Both the position numbers and the translations under genes were made by a program. Below, in pieces: positions 42,885 through 51,335 of a stretch of DNA of 64,000 nt. The stretch is from Streptomyces sp. IMTB 2501 (lineage in GTDB: Bacteria; Actinomycetota; Actinomycetes; Streptomycetales; Streptomycetaceae): NCBI RefSeq assembly GCF_001953885.1, contig NZ_MQUS01000039.1, positions 1-64,000 of the forward strand, in the 5' to 3' direction. Below the pieces are notes generated by a model. It was not told where the DNA came from. It did no database searches and saw only the letters and a list, made by a program, of their open reading frames with translations. Position 1 is the first letter of the stretch. Each line of letters begins with the position of its first letter.

Positions 42885-43661
42885 TTACTGGGAGGCGGCT
42901 TCGTCGAGTTCGGCCTGGATGACGACCTTCAGTTGGTCTGCCTCCTTCCGGCCGATGGTCAGGCCCCGCGCGCGGAAGGTGCTCTCGATGTGGCGGCGTG
43001 AGGCGTGGCCGTTGCGTCCCAGTGGCGCGGTGCGGGCGAGAGTGAGCCGTTCGGTGGAGACCTCGTCGGGCGTATGGGCTTTCGCTGCGGTGGAGGACTC
43101 CGGGACCTCCGCCACGTTGGTGGCGCCCGAAGCCACATCGGAAGAATCCCGCGCCACGTCGGCGGGGGTGTGGGCCACGTCGGTAGCCGTCAGCTCTGCC
43201 GCTTCTTGGCGGCGGGCGGCGGGATGGCGCCGGATGACGATGTAGAGGTGGACGGCGCCGGCCAGGGCGAGCGGGGCGATGGCGGACAGGGCGCCGACAG
43301 TGCGGTCGTCGAGGCGGAGACCGCTGCCTGGGCGGGTCTGCTGGTTGAGGCGGACGGCGTGCAGAGCGTTGGCCCAGATGCTGGTGACGGTGGCGGCGCC
43401 GACGAGGGCCCACACGTAGGCGCGGGAGCGCGTAGGGGCGGTGCGGAGCATGAGCAGGGCGCCGACGCCGATGGCGATGAACCCGTCGATCACGAGCGGG
43501 AAGGCGTAGGTGAGCAATCCGCGGATGTGGATGGCGACGGCCATCTGCCGCAGGGCGTCGTACGAGAGGGCGAAGGCGAACACGGCGAGCAGGGCGATGC
43601 CGAATCGGATCGCGGCGGTGCCCGGTATCGGCGTGGGGGTGGTGGCGGTCGGGGAGGTCAA
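42885..43661 (-). CDS. DUF2637 membrane protein (SpdB-like)
   Basis: 258 residues. Four hydrophobic segments in the first 150 residues (IRFGIALLAVFAFALSYDAL, GLLTYAFPLVIDGFIAIGVG, AYVWALVGAATVTSIWANAL, VGALSAIAPLALAGAVHLYI) and the DUF2637 motif SYDALRQMA with PLVIDG. The C-terminal half is cytoplasmic and ends in a winged-helix-like stretch (SRRHIESTFRARGLTIGRKE). Such proteins go with plasmid spread in actinomycetes. A relative is encoded at 62817. Confidence 0.85.
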   Translation of the reverse strand: MTSPTATTPTPIPGTAAIRFGIALLAVFAFALSYDALRQMAVAIHIRGLLTYAFPLVIDGFIAIGVGALLMLRTAPTRSRAYVWALVGAATVTSIWANALHAVRLNQQTRPGSGLRLDDRTVGALSAIAPLALAGAVHLYIVIRRHPAARRQEAAELTATDVAHTPADVARDSSDVASGATNVAEVPESSTAAKAHTPDEVSTERLTLARTAPLGRNGHASRRHIESTFRARGLTIGRKEADQLKVVIQAELDEAASQ

Positions 43662-43687
43662 GCGGAGGCACTCCAGGGGGATTTGCC

Positions 43688-43717
43688 GGCGGCCACGCGA
43701 CAGGGGGCGTGGCCGCC
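43688..43717. terminator. 11-bp stem hairpin
   Basis: GGCGGCCACGC pairs with GCGTGGCCGCC (43707-43717) around an eight-base loop. Lies in the 200-bp gap between the DUF3631 and DUF2637 genes. Confidence 0.6.
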
Positions 43718-43730
43718 GTGAGGTGCGGTG

Positions 43731-43854
43731 ACTCGTACCACTCGTTGCGTGCCTGGTCAGGGCAGGTACGAGAGAAGTGGTGATGCCGAGACGACTCGTT
43801 GCGGGCCGCTCACTCGTCCCCGCGCTGACCTGCGCGGGGACGAGTGTGACGAGT
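43731..43854. repeat. ACTCGT repeats with 14-bp stem hairpin
   Basis: ACTCGT occurs at 43731, 43740, 43794 and 43812 and inverted at 43840 and 43849. 43811-43846 forms a hairpin with a 14-bp stem (CACTCGTCCCCGCG) and an eight-base loop. It lies just past the stop of the DUF3631 gene. Either a terminator or part of a replication or transfer origin. Confidence 0.55.
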
Positions 43855-43863
43855 GGAGTCGGG

Positions 43864-45183
43864 TCAGGCTGCGGTGCCGGGGTCGGCCATCGGCTGGGCG
43901 GGCTCGGCCGGAGGCTTCGGTCCGGGGCAGTAGCGGGCCCAGGCGTCGAGGAATTGGTTGCGCGCGAAGCCCTTGGCCTGGACGCCGTCGGGGAAGCGGC
44001 GGTTGGCCGAGCCGATGCCGTAGTCCTTCAGCAGCACCTGCAGGCCGCGCGGGGTCAGCCCATTGGCGCCGTACTCGGCCCACGGCGCCTCCTTGTCCCC
44101 GTTGAGGTACTCCAGCAGGCTGCTCGTCCGCAGCACTGCCGGATCGCCGACAGCGGTGAAGGCCCGGCGGATGTCGATGAGGATGCGGGTGCGCAGACCG
44201 CCCTCCTCGTCCTGCCCCGCCTCGTAGTCGGTCATCGCACGGCAGGCGGCACGGGCGAGGGCGGGCCATTCACCTCCGGCGAGGTCGGCCACGATCACCA
44301 GCGGCTCCCACGTGTCCGCCGCACGGTCCTCGACCGGCATGACCGGTTCCATCTCCATCGCCCGCGCATGCAGCGGCGCGAGCCAGGCGGTGAGCCGGTT
44401 CCGGACGGCGTGCAGGGCGGGGGTGTCCCGGCCGGTACGGAAGGCTGCCACCCGCTCGCCCGGTGCCCGGCGGCGCATCCGGATGACCACGGACCGGTCC
44501 ATGATCGTGTCGGGCAGGTCGCCGATCCCGGCAAGCGCGGCCATGGCGAAGGTGGGGAACGCCTGCGGCTTGTGCTCGGGGCCGGACACCCGCAGCGTGG
44601 GCCGGTTGCGCTGATGTCCGGCGTTGAGCAGGCCGCGCAGGTCCTCGTTCTTCTCCGCTGCCTTGGCGGTGCCGAAGAGGGTGTCGGCCTCGTCCACCAG
44701 AAGGGTGGGCGGGTCCTCGTCGGTGATCGAGCGGAAGATCGCCGCTGGGCTGGCGTTGACCGTGATCAGGCGGTTGTGCACCGTCTCGGTCAGCACGTCG
44801 AGCAGCCGCGACTTGCCGCACCGCTTCGCCGGCCCCACCACCGCGAGGCGCGGCGCGTGCTGCCAGGCAGGCTGCAGATGCGTCGCTGCCACCCACAGCG
44901 TGACCGCGTCCAGGGCCTCCTGCGAGGGCAGGATCACGAACTTCGCTATCTGCGCCCGCAGATCATCCAGCAGCGCCGAGGCGACGGTCGGCTCGGGATT
45001 CGGCACCTCCTCCTTGGCAGGCTGGTCCAGCGAAGAGACCTCTGGCGTGCCGTCGTTGTCGGGGGCAGGGGCTCCGCCGGTGTCGTTGCCGACCTGGCCG
45101 GGGATGGCGACCGGCGGCCAGGAAGGCTTGTCGGGGGCGGAATGGGACTCGGCTCCGGGGTGTTGCACAGGGCAGCTCCTCAT
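43864..45183 (-). CDS. DUF3631 ATPase, probable replication protein
   Basis: 439 residues, start at 45183. After an unstructured N-terminus, an AAA-like ATPase with Walker A VVGPAKRCGKSRLLD, Walker B PTLLVDEADTLF and sensor RMRRRAPGE; then DUF3631 (LIDIRRAFTAVGDPAVLRTS, LLKDYGIGSANRRFPDGVQA, KGFARNQFLDAWARYC). Proteins of this type are helicase-primase-like factors of actinomycete plasmids and integrative elements, and this is the best candidate for replication of the excised circle of element 2. Confidence 0.85.
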   Translation of the reverse strand: MRSCPVQHPGAESHSAPDKPSWPPVAIPGQVGNDTGGAPAPDNDGTPEVSSLDQPAKEEVPNPEPTVASALLDDLRAQIAKFVILPSQEALDAVTLWVAATHLQPAWQHAPRLAVVGPAKRCGKSRLLDVLTETVHNRLITVNASPAAIFRSITDEDPPTLLVDEADTLFGTAKAAEKNEDLRGLLNAGHQRNRPTLRVSGPEHKPQAFPTFAMAALAGIGDLPDTIMDRSVVIRMRRRAPGERVAAFRTGRDTPALHAVRNRLTAWLAPLHARAMEMEPVMPVEDRAADTWEPLVIVADLAGGEWPALARAACRAMTDYEAGQDEEGGLRTRILIDIRRAFTAVGDPAVLRTSSLLEYLNGDKEAPWAEYGANGLTPRGLQVLLKDYGIGSANRRFPDGVQAKGFARNQFLDAWARYCPGPKPPAEPAQPMADPGTAA

Positions 45184-45409
45184 ACTGCGGCGCCGGGCAT
45201 GCCGGCCCAGCGCGCGCGGGTCGTTCAGTGGATACGGGCGGCAGGAGTGTGCTGAGCCTCCGGCGTTGCAGCGCCGGGGCTCGCTTTATCCCGTGGCTGA
45301 ACACCCGGTGCGTTCCGTGAGGGAACACGGACAGTACGTCCACCCTCGGGCACAGTCCAGCGTTTCTGTGTCAGCTCAGCGCAGAACCGTCTGCTACGGG
45401 CCCGACCTC
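45184..45409. other. gap between Rep-like and Xis genes
   Basis: 226 bp, contains no gene. GTTCCGTGAGGGAAC at about 45310 is a small hairpin. Nothing else seen. Confidence 0.4.
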
Positions 45410-45640
45410 TCACGCAGCCAGCCCCAGCAGGTTCAGCAGGTCGGCGGTCACGACCCGGTATGCGTTGCCGAGTCGCAGCACCTTGCACGGGTACTGGCCA
45501 CGCTTGGCCAGCTCGTACCCCTTGCTCCGCCCAAGACCCAGAGCGCGGTTGCCAGTCTCCAGGTCAACGGACACCGGCAGTCCTAGCAGCTCCTCCCTGC
45601 TCATGCCCTTCGCCCGCTCGACGGGTTCGGTCTCGTGCAT
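45410..45640 (-). CDS. xis: excisionase-like DNA-binding protein
   Basis: 76 residues from the ATG at 45640, chosen because GGAG lies six bases before it; an ATG at 45655 is possible. Contains SVDLETGNRALGLGRSKGYE, LAKRGQYPCKVLRLGNAYRV, a MerR/Xis-type winged helix. Small size and position beside the integrase group suggest directionality factor for excision. Divergent from the XRE gene, so the 95-bp gap may be a control point. Confidence 0.8.
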   Translation of the reverse strand: MHETEPVERAKGMSREELLGLPVSVDLETGNRALGLGRSKGYELAKRGQYPCKVLRLGNAYRVVTADLLNLLGLAA

Positions 45641-45734
45641 ACGCACTCCATCCATGACTGAGCCCTCGGCGAACGTGACGATCATTCCCGGCTCCAGGCC
45701 ACTAAGACCAGGATGGCGAAGCTAATGTGTCTTC

Positions 45735-46424
45735 ATGACACAACATGAATCCGATGCTGGATACGACAACGAGGACGAGGACGACGTCCCCGAGTGGGCT
45801 GACCACGTCATGGCCACCGTGGCCGCTGAGGTCCGACGCCGAAGGAAGGAGTTGCGCATGAGCGCCCAGGACCTCGCCGACCGCTGCGAGGAGATCGGCC
45901 ACCCGATCCCGCGCAGCGTCATCGCCAATATGGAATCCGGCCGCCGCGCCAACCTGCCCCTGGTCGACGTCATGGTCCTGGCCAAGGCGTTGCGCACGAA
46001 TCCGATCTGCCTCATCTACCCGATCGGTTATATCGCCGAGGTCCAGCGGCTCCCGTACGAGCACCGAATTGCTCCGTGGGAGGCCATGTGCTGGTTCATC
46101 GCTCAGGACAGCGGCTCCCTGGCCGACCGCGACATGCTCCGCTACCAGCGCGAGCACATCGAGGCCCTAAGCGAGGCGAACGCCGCGATGGCCAGCGAGA
46201 GCTACGCGCAGTACGCCGTCCAGCACGCAACCCGTGCCACACAACGGGCGGAGGCCCTGCGCGACCAGGCCGCCTGCCTGGAGCGCATCGACAAGGCCAA
46301 ACAACGCCTCCGCGTAGCCCGCTCCTTCATCCGCCGCGACCGCGGCCTGCTCCCCTACCTGCCACCCGAACTCGCCGACGTCGACCCGCCCGTCGGCAAC
46401 ACCACCGAGGAGGACACTCTTTGA
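45735..46424 (+). CDS. XRE-family regulator
   Basis: 229 residues, ATG at 45735. Acidic N-terminus, then a helix-turn-helix (ELRMSAQDLADRCEEIGHPI, IPRSVIANMESGRRANLPLV, DVMVLAKALRTNP). The C-terminal part is a long helical region with a coiled-coil look (ALSEANAAMASESYAQYAVQ, ATQRAEALRDQAACLERIDK). Its stop overlaps the TTG start of the integrase (TTGA), so it probably controls int and xis expression. Confidence 0.85.
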   Translation: MTQHESDAGYDNEDEDDVPEWADHVMATVAAEVRRRRKELRMSAQDLADRCEEIGHPIPRSVIANMESGRRANLPLVDVMVLAKALRTNPICLIYPIGYIAEVQRLPYEHRIAPWEAMCWFIAQDSGSLADRDMLRYQREHIEALSEANAAMASESYAQYAVQHATRATQRAEALRDQAACLERIDKAKQRLRVARSFIRRDRGLLPYLPPELADVDPPVGNTTEEDTL

Positions 46425-48082
46425 AGGGCTCCACCCACCGCCGCTGCTACTGCCGTGACCCCCACACCGGCAAGCCGCTCGGCAAGAAGTGCCCCAAGCT
46501 CACGAGCCGCAAGCACGGCTCGTACTCCATACGCCAGGAGCTGCCGCCCCGCGAGGACGGCACCCGCCGCTCCTTCAGCCGTGCCGGCTACGACAGCCTC
46601 AAGGCTGCCCAGGCCGACCTCGACCATGTCCGCGCCCTGCTCGGCCTCGTCGGCGTCGACGACGCCGAGGGACTGGCCCAGATCGCGGAGCTGCTGGAGA
46701 AGGTGGCCGAGGAGAAGGCGCCACTGCCGGACATCGAGGCGACCCGCAGGCGCCTCAGTCACGGCCTGGACTTGACCAGCCGTCTCACCGTCGGTGAATG
46801 GCTGGACATGTGGCTGGCGGGCAAGAAGGGGAGGCAGAGCGCCATCAGCCGCGACGAGAGCAACATCCGGGTGCACCTCAAACCGCGGATCGGGCACCTG
46901 CGGCTCGACCGTCTCCGGGTCACCCACCTCACGGAGATGTTCGAGGCCATCGCCGAGGCCAACGTTGAGATCGCGGAAGGAAACGCCGCACGGCGTAAGG
47001 CGTTCGAGGATCTGGCCCAGATCCGCTGGAAGGGCCGGGAGCATCGCGCCCGCCGCAAGGTGATGAAGGCGGCCATCGAGGAGATGGAGCCCTACCGCCG
47101 CATCGTGGGCCCAGCTACCCGCCAGCGCGTCCGTTCCACCCTGCGGGCCGCGTTGAACGCCGCGATCGCCCAGCAGCTCATCACCTTCAACCCAGCGGCC
47201 CACGTCGAGCTGGAGGCGGGCAAGCGGCCCAAGGCACTGGTGTGGACGGACGAGCGCATCCTCCACTGGAAGCGCACTGGGGAGAAGCCCTCGCCGGTGA
47301 TGGTCTGGACGCCGGGGCACACCGGCGTCTTCCTCGACCACGTCGCGGAGGACCGACTGTATGCGCTGTTCCACCTGATCGCTTTCCGCGGGCTGCGGCG
47401 AGGCGAGGCGTGCGGGCAGAAGTGGACCGACACCAACCTCGATGCCGGTCTCATCACCGTCGCCAAGCAACTCGTCGTGGACGGCTGGGAGGTGTATGAA
47501 GACGACCCCAAGACGGACGCCGGCGCCCGCACCATCGCGTTGGACTCGGACACGGTCCAGGCGCTGAAGCGGCACCGCGCCCAGCAGGACAAGGACCGCA
47601 AGGAGTGGGAGAGCGCCTGGGTGGAGTCCGGCCGCGTCTTCACCAAGGAGAACGGCGAGATGCTCCACCCCGCCAACGTCACACGGCGGTTCGTCGAGCT
47701 GTACGAGGAGATCGGTCTCCCGCCGGTCCGGCTCCACGACCTCCGCCATGGTGCAGCGACGCTGGCCCACGCGGCCGGTGCCGACCTGAAGGACATCCAG
47801 GAGATGCTCGGCCACTCCTCGATCACCATCACGGCCGACACGTACACGAGCCTGCTGCCCGAGGCGGATCTGGCTATCGCCGAGGCCGCAGCCCGGCTCG
47901 TACCGCGCGCTCGCGCCGCCTCCAAGAACGCCGCTCCGGAAGCTCAGGGCGAGGCCGAGGCGGCGGAGGCGAACGTGCCGGACGGTGCTGATCCGTCCGG
48001 AGAAATCTCGGGGCCTGGCGCGCCGTCCGCTCACGCACCGCTCACGCAAACGGCCCCGGACGAGGAGTCCGAGGCCGAGTAA
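46421..48082 (+). CDS. int: tyrosine integrase
   Basis: 553 residues from a TTG overlapping the regulator stop. An N-terminal basic/Cys region (RRCYCRDPHTGKPLGKKCPK), then an Arm-type domain, core-binding domain (LTVGEWLDMWLAGKKGRQSA) and catalytic domain with Arg near 324 (AFRGLRRGEA), H-x-x-R near 436 (LHDLRHGAATLAHAAG), LGHSSITITADTYTSL with the nucleophile Tyr near 473. A 70-residue acidic tail follows. It ends 47 bp before core 3, the classical position. It should recombine tRNA-Arg(CCU)-type cores. Confidence 0.93.
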   Translation: MKGSTHRRCYCRDPHTGKPLGKKCPKLTSRKHGSYSIRQELPPREDGTRRSFSRAGYDSLKAAQADLDHVRALLGLVGVDDAEGLAQIAELLEKVAEEKAPLPDIEATRRRLSHGLDLTSRLTVGEWLDMWLAGKKGRQSAISRDESNIRVHLKPRIGHLRLDRLRVTHLTEMFEAIAEANVEIAEGNAARRKAFEDLAQIRWKGREHRARRKVMKAAIEEMEPYRRIVGPATRQRVRSTLRAALNAAIAQQLITFNPAAHVELEAGKRPKALVWTDERILHWKRTGEKPSPVMVWTPGHTGVFLDHVAEDRLYALFHLIAFRGLRRGEACGQKWTDTNLDAGLITVAKQLVVDGWEVYEDDPKTDAGARTIALDSDTVQALKRHRAQQDKDRKEWESAWVESGRVFTKENGEMLHPANVTRRFVELYEEIGLPPVRLHDLRHGAATLAHAAGADLKDIQEMLGHSSITITADTYTSLLPEADLAIAEAAARLVPRARAASKNAAPEAQGEAEAAEANVPDGADPSGEISGPGAPSAHAPLTQTAPDEESEAE

Positions 48083-48128
48083 GAGCCCTCCCTGGGGAAG
48101 AAACCCCAGGTCAGAGCGGTAATGCGTT

Positions 48129-48172
48129 GTGCCCCCGGCAGGATTCGAACCTGCGACACCCGCTTTAGGAGT
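48129..48172 (-). other. attachment core 3 (tRNA-Arg(CCU) 3' half)
   Basis: Same 44 bp as cores 1 and 2; match to core 1 extends five bases further right (TCGAT) and, with mismatches, 65 bp left. No tRNA 5' half follows on the right. This is where the integrase end of element 2 joins the non-integrase end of element 3. Confidence 0.88.
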
Positions 48173-48255
48173 TCGATCTACGCCCGCCTCTGGTGCCGCC
48201 GTCGGCTGATCCGACGGTCGCCCAGGGGCGCCGCTGTGTGCCGCCGTCCGGCCTC

Positions 48256-48278
48256 GTTGATGTCAGCCGTGGATGTCA
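48256..48278 (+). promoter_or_regulatory. integrase arm-type direct repeat
   Basis: TTGATGTCA and TGGATGTCA, at the same 84-bp distance from core 3 as the pair beside core 1. Another degenerate copy is at 52580-52606. Confidence 0.5.
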
Positions 48279-48300
48279 GAAGTCGTCCTGTGAGCAGCGG

Positions 48301-49056
48301 CTAACGGTTGATCGGGATCTCATAGACGATCTCGCAATGAGCGGCGGGCACCACGATGTCCGCTGTCTCCACGGGCCGCCCCTGGTCGCTGTAGTACGTC
48401 CGCCGGATATGCGTGACGAGCGCGGCCTTCTGGATGCCGAGTATCGACGCTTCGTCGGCGGTCGCCTGCCGCGGCTCGGGCTGCTCCACGGCGTGGCTGA
48501 CGGTGACGCCGATCGCGGCCATGCGGTTCACGACACCCGCCCCGGCGTACGGCCCACCCTCGGGGAGGACGACGAGAGTGCCGGCGGTGAGGTCGTACGG
48601 CTCCCAGCTCGTGGACAGCTGCACCGGCCTGCCGTCGGCCAGGAACTCGTACGTCGTCCGTACGCACAGGTCGCCCTCGGTGATGCCGAGCCGCGTCGCG
48701 ATGGCCGCCGGCGCCGGGACCTTGGCATCGGTCCGGCTCTCCCAATCGCCTTGCTTGCCAACGGCCTTCATGTCTGCGCGAAACGGCGAACCGCTGGGCT
48801 GCTCCCGGGCCGATGACCGGACGACCCGGACCCGCTGCCGGGGCTCGGCGACATACGTGCCCGATCCGGCCCGCCCCTCCAGCACACCTTGGGAGATCAG
48901 CAGTTCCTGCGCCCGGCGGACCACGTTCTCGCCCACGCCGCACTCCTGGCCGATCTGGGCACGGGAGGGCAGGCGGTCCCCCGGCTCCCATACGTGCTCC
49001 GCGATCCGCCGCCGGAGTTCGTCGGCGATACGGAGATAGGGCGGCTGCTCAGGCAT
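48301..49056 (-). CDS. GntR regulator with UTRA domain
   Basis: 251 residues. N-terminal winged helix (YLRIADELRRRIAEHVWEPG, DRLPSRAQIGQECGVGENVV, RRAQELLISQGVLEGRAGSG) and C-terminal UTRA domain (LGITEGDLCVRTTYEFLADG, VQLSTSWEPYDLTAGTLV). First gene of element 3. Two palindromes lie directly before its start, so it probably represses itself and the divergent small genes at 49136 onward. Confidence 0.88.
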   Translation of the reverse strand: MPEQPPYLRIADELRRRIAEHVWEPGDRLPSRAQIGQECGVGENVVRRAQELLISQGVLEGRAGSGTYVAEPRQRVRVVRSSAREQPSGSPFRADMKAVGKQGDWESRTDAKVPAPAAIATRLGITEGDLCVRTTYEFLADGRPVQLSTSWEPYDLTAGTLVVLPEGGPYAGAGVVNRMAAIGVTVSHAVEQPEPRQATADEASILGIQKAALVTHIRRTYYSDQGRPVETADIVVPAAHCEIVYEIPINR

Positions 49057-49065
49057 ATGGAAAAT

Positions 49066-49096
49066 CTAGTCCACTAGCTCTAACCTAGTTAACTAG
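49066..49096. promoter_or_regulatory. tandem palindromic operators of GntR regulator
   Basis: CTAGTCCACTAG (49066-49077) and CTAGTTAACTAG (49085-49096) are centred 19 bp apart in the divergent promoter region, ten bases from the regulator start. Confidence 0.6.
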
Positions 49097-49135
49097 CTTC
49101 ACTGAAAGTGATTCGCTGGCGACGGAGGCTGCCCT

Positions 49136-49420
49136 GTGCCCGCTTCGGGAGTTAGCGCGGCGGCCATCGCTGCCCGGCTGTCCGCCGTCGGGCTCGTCGC
49201 GCGAGTGGAGGAGCACGACCAGTACACGTCAGTCGAAGCGGAGGTGCCGGAATCGCTCTCCGCCGATTTATGGCGGGAGGTCCTGGAAGCGGTGGCGGAA
49301 GCCGATCGGTTCGGTCTCGTCGCCACCAACCTGAACGGCCGCACCCTCTGGGCGGTCGTACGCAAAGCGGTCCCCACGACGGGCGATGTCGGGGGACCAG
49401 CCATCAGCGATAGGAGCTGA
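49136..49420 (+). CDS. small unknown protein
   Basis: 94 residues from a GTG. Contains AAIAARLSAVGLVARVEEHD, VEAEVPESLSADLWREVLEA and FGLVATNLNGRTLWAVVRKA, a compact alpha/beta pattern. First of a run of four short genes (49136-50161) that continues into the GntR regulator at 50158. Family not recognised. Confidence 0.6.
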   Translation: MPASGVSAAAIAARLSAVGLVARVEEHDQYTSVEAEVPESLSADLWREVLEAVAEADRFGLVATNLNGRTLWAVVRKAVPTTGDVGGPAISDRS

Positions 49421-49425
49421 GTAGC

Positions 49426-49737
49426 GTGCTCAACCGTATCCGCCGTGCCGTCTCGCTCACCAGAGCGCGGTATGCCCCCAAGGGCCGGCACCGTCGTCTC
49501 TTAACTTCCTCCTGGCCGACGGCTACTGCCGGGCTCTCTGCGCCTGGTGAGGGACTGGCAGCGGCCTTGGGGCAAGCCCCAGACACCGAGTACCGCGCGG
49601 ACTTGCTCTCGGGCGAGGACAACGCGCTCGTCCGCCCGTACGTGCTGGCCTGGGAGAAGCGAGTACGGCCGCGCGCGGTGGTCGTCGCTTCCCATCTGTC
49701 GGCGGAAGCCTGGTCGGCCTTGGCGGGGGTCAGCTGA
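49426..49737 (+). CDS. small unknown protein
   Basis: 103 residues from the GTG at 49426, five bases after the previous stop. Arg-rich N-terminus (NRIRRAVSLTRARYAPKGRH), then RPYVLAWEKRVRPRAVVVAS near the end. Looks like the streptomycete small proteins in which RPY and W mark a short conserved tail; function unknown. Confidence 0.55.
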   Translation: MLNRIRRAVSLTRARYAPKGRHRRLLTSSWPTATAGLSAPGEGLAAALGQAPDTEYRADLLSGEDNALVRPYVLAWEKRVRPRAVVVASHLSAEAWSALAGVS

Positions 49738-49940
49738 TGCCTTCCCGCCAACAGCCCCGCATTGCGGACACTTCGACCACCGCCTACCGGTCGACCGCAT
49801 GCCGGATTGGTACGCACTCTGCCTGTGCGGAGTCCTCCCCCGTCTCGGCACCGATCGACCTGCCGGTGGTCTACGAGGCGTGCGACTGCCCGTGCCATTC
49901 CACGCTTGCCCAGTCCGCGCCGTCGGAGGTGAAGCGGTGA
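49737..49940 (+). CDS. small Cys-containing protein
   Basis: 67 residues, ATG overlapping the prior stop (TGATG). Four cysteines, three of them in CDCPCHS-like and ACRIG contexts, could bind zinc. The stop overlaps the next GTG. Placement in the overlapping run supports reality. Confidence 0.5.
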   Translation: MPSRQQPRIADTSTTAYRSTACRIGTHSACAESSPVSAPIDLPVVYEACDCPCHSTLAQSAPSEVKR

Positions 49941-50161
49941 GAGTCCCTGCCCCCGTCGGCGCACTGGCATCCAACGTCGAGGTCACCGCGACCACGGTTC
50001 GGCGCGGCGACATCATCCAGGTCGGCGGCCGGGCATGCCGCGTGGACAACCTCTTCCAACTGCCCAACGGCGCCAAACAACTCCTCTTCGAGTCGGGCGA
50101 ATTGCTGACCATACACACGCGAACCCGGCTCGCCGCCGTGCGGATGCTGCGAAGGCGGTGA
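49937..50161 (+). CDS. small unknown protein
   Basis: 74 residues from the GTG at 49937 (GTGA overlap). Beta-type sequence (NVEVTATTVRRGDIIQVGGR, RVDNLFQLPNGAKQLLFESG, TIHTRTRLAAVRMLRRR) that recalls small SH3-like or PUA-like folds. Ends in the overlap with the GntR start. Confidence 0.6.
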   Translation: MRVPAPVGALASNVEVTATTVRRGDIIQVGGRACRVDNLFQLPNGAKQLLFESGELLTIHTRTRLAAVRMLRRR

Positions 50162-50901
50162 CCCGCTCCGTGCCTTCACGCCATCACGACATCGCCGACG
50201 ATCTCCGGCAGCAGATCACAACCGGTCGCATCAAGCCCGGCGAACGTCTCCCGTCCGAGGCCGACCTCGCCGACCGCTACAAGGTCAGCACGGTGACTCT
50301 GCGGAGCGCCCTCGCGGTCCTCCAGGGCGAAGGTCTCGTCGAGAAGATCCACGGCAAGGGGAACTTCGTTCGTCGCCCACCACGCAAGATCGTGTACGTC
50401 GGCGGATGGGGGACGCTAGACCCGTGGACCGCTGCTGATGCGGCCCTGCGTGTCACCGTGCGCACCACCTCGGTTCCGGCAGACGGCCATCTGACGACGT
50501 TGCTCAAGGTGCCGACGGGCAGTCCACTCACTGAGTTCTTCTGCGTCAGCCACGAGGAAGAGTCACCGCGCGGACTGGCCCGCATCTACATCCCGCACGA
50601 CCTGCTCCCGGCCGGAGTGCTGGACGACGAACCCTCCTGGCAGGAGACCGCCCTACGACTTGCCGTTCTGGGCTCGCAGCCGGCAACCGTCCGGGAGACG
50701 GTATGTGCCCGCCCACCAACACCGGACGAAGCATCGGCCCTCCGGACCGGCTCCTCCAAGACAGTCCTCGCGATCACACGCGTCGCGACCGACACCACCG
50801 GGCGAGTCGTAGAGGCCGCCCTTCTGGCCTTCCCGGGGGATCGCGTCGAAGCCGTCTTCACCACCCACCACATGACCGATGAGAGGCAGACGCAAGGATG
50901 A
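50158..50901 (+). CDS. GntR regulator with UTRA domain
   Basis: 247 residues from the GTG at 50158. Winged helix HHDIADDLRQQITTGRIKPG, ERLPSEADLADRYKVSTVTL, RSALAVLQGEGLVEKIHGKG; then UTRA domain (LLKVPTGSPLTEFFCVSHEE, LARIYIPHDLLP). Final member of the operon before the 100-residue gene. Second GntR regulator within 2 kb and not a close copy of the first. Confidence 0.87.
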   Translation: MTRSVPSRHHDIADDLRQQITTGRIKPGERLPSEADLADRYKVSTVTLRSALAVLQGEGLVEKIHGKGNFVRRPPRKIVYVGGWGTLDPWTAADAALRVTVRTTSVPADGHLTTLLKVPTGSPLTEFFCVSHEEESPRGLARIYIPHDLLPAGVLDDEPSWQETALRLAVLGSQPATVRETVCARPPTPDEASALRTGSSKTVLAITRVATDTTGRVVEAALLAFPGDRVEAVFTTHHMTDERQTQG

Positions 50902-51200
50902 CGGCACCGAAGGAACTCCGACTCCTCCCTTGGCCGGGGCCGGAAGGCAAGCCCTGCTACCTAAACACCGACGACACGGGCGGCTACATGTCCCGCCTGG
51001 CGGACAACATCGAAGCGGTGCAGCTGGGAACGGCAGCCGAACTGTTGGAACATGCCTCGGACACCCTCGACGACCAGGACCAGGGCCCGGAGGACCTGCG
51101 ACGGTTGGCCAAGGAACTGACCGGGGCATTGCGAGACGTGCTCCGCGTTGCGACAAGTCGCGGCCACCTCCTGGCAGTGAGCGACCCTCATCGCCCCTGA
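50898..51200 (+). CDS. small unknown protein
   Basis: 100 residues, ATG overlapping the GntR stop. Begins LRLLPWPGPEGKPCYLNTDD, then two helices (MSRLADNIEAVQLGTAAELL, PEDLRRLAKELTGALRDVLR). The opening motif is common in small proteins beside GntR regulators in streptomycetes. Function unknown. Confidence 0.65.
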   Translation: MTAPKELRLLPWPGPEGKPCYLNTDDTGGYMSRLADNIEAVQLGTAAELLEHASDTLDDQDQGPEDLRRLAKELTGALRDVLRVATSRGHLLAVSDPHRP

Positions 51201-51335
51201 CGTGAGCGACTGCGTTTAGCAACTGCCGACGGTGACCTTCCGTCCCATCCCGACAGGGAGAGGAACCCGGACGCGATCCCGGGCTTCTCTCTCCCGTCGC
51301 GTTATGCCGATCCCTGTTCCTCCCAGAACACACTG

